Shown: positions 34,071-36,696 of the stretch, in pieces | How positions within the stretch are numbered: the first letter of the stretch is position 1 | Layout: the number at the start of each line of letters is the position of its first letter | From: Burkholderiales bacterium | Lineage (GTDB): Bacteria; Pseudomonadota; Gammaproteobacteria; Burkholderiales; Burkholderiaceae_C | Direction of reading: 5' to 3' | Assembly: GCA_027484405.1 (NCBI GenBank) | Contig: JAIXTA010000125.1 | Location: 1 to 36,696, forward strand | Length of the DNA stretch: 36,696 nucleotides | Position numbers and translations under genes: made by a program | Notes under the pieces: model-generated | Seen by the model: only the letters and a program-made list of their open reading frames with translations | Told to the model about the DNA's origin: nothing | Database searches by the model: none

Positions 34071-34222
34071 AGCCGCGCCGCGCCTGAACAGAAGGGTCGT
34101 GTTGTCCTGTACAGGTAAACCCCAAATGGGGGGGCGCAATTGCGTTTCTCTTTGCATTGATGCCTGCGCTTATGGCGGAACATCCTTGGGCATTACCGAC
34201 TACTCACCCGAGGGATCAAGCA

Positions 34223-35767
34223 ATGAACCGATTTTCAATCCGAGCGCGCATCGTGCTCGCCATGCTCGCCGTCGTGGCCATGTCGCTGGTCATCACGGGC
34301 ATCTCCATCTATCAGAAGCATCAGCTCGAACTGCTGATCAAGGAGCTGGTGGGCCCGCAGCGCGAGCGTGATGACGCCGCCGAGGCCTGGGACCGCGGCA
34401 TCGTGATGAACAGCGACCGCTGGACCACGATCGCCATGGCCGGCAGTGCCGAGACCTACAACCACCTCAAGCCGCTCATGGCGGAAGTCACGCAGAACGT
34501 GACGGCCGTACAGAAGCGCTTCAAGGAAATCGAGACTGACCCCGAAGCCAAGAAGCTGGTGGAGACGCTCGGCGAGCGCCGCACCGCCTGGCATGCCGTG
34601 CGCGCCAAGATCCAGGCGGCCGTGGAGGCCGGCGACTACGCCACCGCCCGCGAGCTGGGTGCCGGCCCCTTCAAGGACGTGACCGTGCAGTACCTGGCGG
34701 CCAGCCGTGCGCTGGGCGAGTTCCAGAACACCCGCACCAACAAGCTCAGCCAGCAAGCCGAGAAGGACATTGACTCCAGTCAGATGCTCTCTGTCGCCCT
34801 GCTGGCCGTCGCCGTCGTGACAGGCCTCGTCGTGGGCGTGGGCCTCACGCGCGCCGTGCTGCGCCCCGTCAACCAGGCCGCAGGTGCCGTGCGCGAGATC
34901 GCCCAGGGCAACCTGGCTGGCCATGTGGACACCGACGCGCCCACCGAATTCAAGGGCCTCATGCAGGACCTCGCGCAAATGCGCAGCAACCTGCACGAGA
35001 TCGTCAGCCAGCTGGCGCAGACCTCCGAGTCCATCCGCACCGCCTCCAGTGAAGTGGCCGTGGGCAACCAGGACCTCTCCGGCCGCACCGAACAGGCTGC
35101 CAGCAGCCTGCAGCAGACGGCCGCGTCCATGGCGCAACTGTCGCAAACCGTGAACCAGAACGCCGACGCCGCCCGCACCGCCAGCCAGCTGGCCGACAGT
35201 GCCTCCACGGTGGCCCAGCAGGGCGGTGAGGTCGTGGGCAAGGTGGTGCACACCATGAACGACATCAGCAGTTCCAGCAGGAAGATCAGCGAGATCATCG
35301 GTGTCATTGATGGCATCGCCTTCCAGACCAACATCCTGGCGCTGAACGCCAGCGTGGAAGCCGCCCGGGCCGGTGAACAGGGCCGCGGCTTTGCCGTGGT
35401 GGCGTCTGAAGTGCGCAACCTCGCCCAGCGCAGCGCTGAGGCCGCCAAGGAGATCAAGACCCTGATCGGCGCCAGCGCCGAGAAGGTCGAGACCGGCAGC
35501 CAGTTGGTAGAGCAGGCCGGCGCCACCATGAACGAAATCGTCGCCAGCGTGCAGCGCGTCACGGACATGATCGGTGAGATCACGGCGTCCACCACCGAAC
35601 AGGCCTCAGGCATCACGCAGGTGAACCAGGCCGTGGGCCATCTGGATCAGATGACCCAGCAGAACGCTGCGCTGGTGGAACAGAGTGCCGCGGCGGCTGA
35701 AAGCCTCAAGTCACAGGCCGTGCAGCTGGGCGAGGTGGTGGGCAACTTCCGTCTGCAGCGCGCCTGA
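34223..35767 (+). CDS. Methyl-accepting chemotaxis protein (second of three)
   Basis: A 514-residue chemoreceptor with the same plan as the first. TM1 is [24 protein letters not shown] helical periplasmic domain follows, then TM2 in [28 protein letters not shown] and the signalling domain. The periplasmic part is clearly homologous to that of the first gene but diverged, so ligand range may differ. The last third is nearly identical at the DNA level. The ATG at 34223 has GAGGGA upstream. No CheR-binding pentapeptide is present. A strong hairpin terminator follows. Confidence 0.95.
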   Translation: MNRFSIRARIVLAMLAVVAMSLVITGISIYQKHQLELLIKELVGPQRERDDAAEAWDRGIVMNSDRWTTIAMAGSAETYNHLKPLMAEVTQNVTAVQKRFKEIETDPEAKKLVETLGERRTAWHAVRAKIQAAVEAGDYATARELGAGPFKDVTVQYLAASRALGEFQNTRTNKLSQQAEKDIDSSQMLSVALLAVAVVTGLVVGVGLTRAVLRPVNQAAGAVREIAQGNLAGHVDTDAPTEFKGLMQDLAQMRSNLHEIVSQLAQTSESIRTASSEVAVGNQDLSGRTEQAASSLQQTAASMAQLSQTVNQNADAARTASQLADSASTVAQQGGEVVGKVVHTMNDISSSSRKISEIIGVIDGIAFQTNILALNASVEAARAGEQGRGFAVVASEVRNLAQRSAEAAKEIKTLIGASAEKVETGSQLVEQAGATMNEIVASVQRVTDMIGEITASTTEQASGITQVNQAVGHLDQMTQQNAALVEQSAAAAESLKSQAVQLGEVVGNFRLQRA

Positions 35768-35827
35768 GGTACGCCCAAGACACACCTAAGGCAAGGCACG
35801 CAGCCAAGCCAAAGCACGTTCAAGCAC

Positions 35828-35860
35828 AACACGGCGGCCTCTTGGCCGCCGTGTTCGTTT
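35828..35860 (+). terminator. Intrinsic terminator after the second chemoreceptor
   Basis: A 12-bp perfect stem, AACACGGCGGCC and GGCCGCCGTGTT, with loop TCTT, is followed by CGTTT. Confidence 0.85.
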
Positions 35861-35994
35861 GCGGCGAGCTGCTGGGTCTCCGGCCGGGGGGGCGGGGCCG
35901 CAAGCCGTGGGCAAGACGCCGCACGGACGATCCGCACGCAGGTTCGCATGCCGCGAATTCACGCGGCTCCGGACTCAGGGTGATCCATGGCGCA

Positions 35995-36027
35995 GCGAAA
36001 TCCATTTCGAAATTGGATCGCGTTTTT
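35995..36027 (+). terminator. Terminator-like stem-loop in the third receptor's upstream region
   Basis: GCG and ATCCA on the left pair with TGGAT and CGC on the right, with two unpaired As and an inner TTTCGAAA palindrome. GTTTTTT follows. It could be an attenuator in the third receptor's leader or a backup terminator. The rest of the 35861-36130 region shows no gene. Confidence 0.35.
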
Positions 36028-36130
36028 TGCGCTTTCCGGGGATTTGTGATCGCGGCATTGCACGTACCTTGCACAGCGAGGTGACAGCACCACAACAGCG
36101 ACACGACGACCACGGTTCAAGGGGAAATCC

Positions 36131-36696
36131 ATGTCTACCAGACTCACTGTCAAGCACCGGCTTTGGCTGGCCTTCGGCATCGTCATTGCGCTGGGTGTCA
36201 TCTCCGCATTGCTGATTGCCGTCAAGGTCAACCACATTCGTGGCTCGATTGACGACGTCACAAACCACTTCACGCCGCAAATCCTGGCCATCGCCGAGAT
36301 CCGCCGCACGGTGATCATGATGTCGCTCGAGACGCGTCATGCCATGATCGTCAAGTCCGAGCCCGAGCGCGAAAAGACCCTGGCGCTCATTGGAACCCTG
36401 CGCAAAGACCTCGTCGAGCAGCTGCGCGAGTTCGAGGCCTCCTTGCACCATGAAGAAGGGCGCAAACGCTTCCAGGCGGTGCAGGCCAGCCTGGTTCCGT
36501 TCCTGCAAAGCGTGGACAAGATCGGCCCGCTGATCCAGCAGACCCGGCTGAGCGAAGCCGTGGACCTGCTGACTGATGAAGTCATCCCGCGCCGCAATCA
36601 GTTTCTGGACCGGGTGGCCGATCAGATCGAATGGCAGTCCACCGCACTGAACGCAACAAACCGCCAGGCGCTGGGCATCGCCCAATGGATGCAGAC
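36131..36696 (+). CDS. Chemoreceptor-type sensor protein, 5' part only
   Basis: The gene runs off the window after 188 complete codons. It begins MSTRLTVKHRLWLAFGIVIA, giving a cytosolic basic start and a transmembrane helix to about residue 32. A long helical, charged region follows, typical of a 4HB-type periplasmic sensor domain. No HAMP or signalling domain is reached, so the chemoreceptor call rests on layout and on following two receptor genes. AAGGGG precedes the ATG. It is not closely similar to the first two in this part. Confidence 0.7.
   Translation, partial: MSTRLTVKHRLWLAFGIVIALGVISALLIAVKVNHIRGSIDDVTNHFTPQILAIAEIRRTVIMMSLETRHAMIVKSEPEREKTLALIGTLRKDLVEQLREFEASLHHEEGRKRFQAVQASLVPFLQSVDKIGPLIQQTRLSEAVDLLTDEVIPRRNQFLDRVADQIEWQSTALNATNRQALGIAQWMQ

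Noticed and set aside
33880-34125. Minus-strand frame after the first chemoreceptor encoding a basic Ala/Arg-rich peptide
   Set aside because: It runs through a clear terminator and GC-rich inverted repeats and has no ribosome site. It is likely intergenic sequence, although similar peptides may be annotated elsewhere.

Overview
The window is GC-rich throughout and gene-dense. Its gene content points to a betaproteobacterium, most likely Burkholderiales (Comamonadaceae-like): a JDVT-CTERM protein-sorting pair, a fadH/rhlE/cutA background, and several chemoreceptors. No tRNA, rRNA, CRISPR array or phage gene was seen. The genus cannot be named from sequence reading alone.

Layout. 171-4045 holds metabolism and envelope genes: fadH (2,4-dienoyl-CoA reductase) with a palindromic operator candidate upstream, a DUF502 membrane protein, and a divergent PlsC-like acyltransferase. 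4042-16479 is a run of eleven minus-strand genes. In transcription order they are an MdlA/MdlB-type heterodimeric ABC exporter, a flavin reductase-like protein, a lipoprotein with an NTF2/SnoaL-like fold, a CPBP-family intramembrane protease of the MrtJ type, two large secreted proteins (each with a c-type heme motif, Hydin-like Ig modules and a Cys-containing JDVT-CTERM tail), a TlpA-like thioredoxin, a DUF4266 lipoprotein, a DUF3570 outer-membrane beta-barrel, and ApbE (FMN transferase). This run is the most interesting part. A dedicated sorting protease and its two likely substrates lie directly upstream of a thiol/flavin extracytoplasmic module. Strong hairpins and gaps inside the run mean it is probably several transcription units.

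16643-23075 carries a soluble hybrid histidine kinase (GAF-PAS-PAS-PAS-HisKA-HATPase-REC), an SDR, an RluA-family pseudouridine synthase and the RhlE RNA helicase. The rhlE leader holds two near-identical stem-loops. 23406-24740 has a DUF3617-like lipoprotein and a cutA gene broken by a 267-bp MITE-like element with 27-bp inverted ends. 24992-28967 holds small conserved genes (DUF808, VOC, DUF1232) and a three-gene envelope cluster: a PH-domain protein, a 54-aa membrane protein and a TonB-like proline-rich protein. 29234-31970 has a secreted alpha/beta hydrolase, an outer-membrane beta-barrel and a DUF4124-like protein.

32332-36696 is a tandem set of three chemoreceptor-type genes, the last cut by the window edge. 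The first two share a nearly identical 3' signalling region, which suggests recent duplication or gene conversion.
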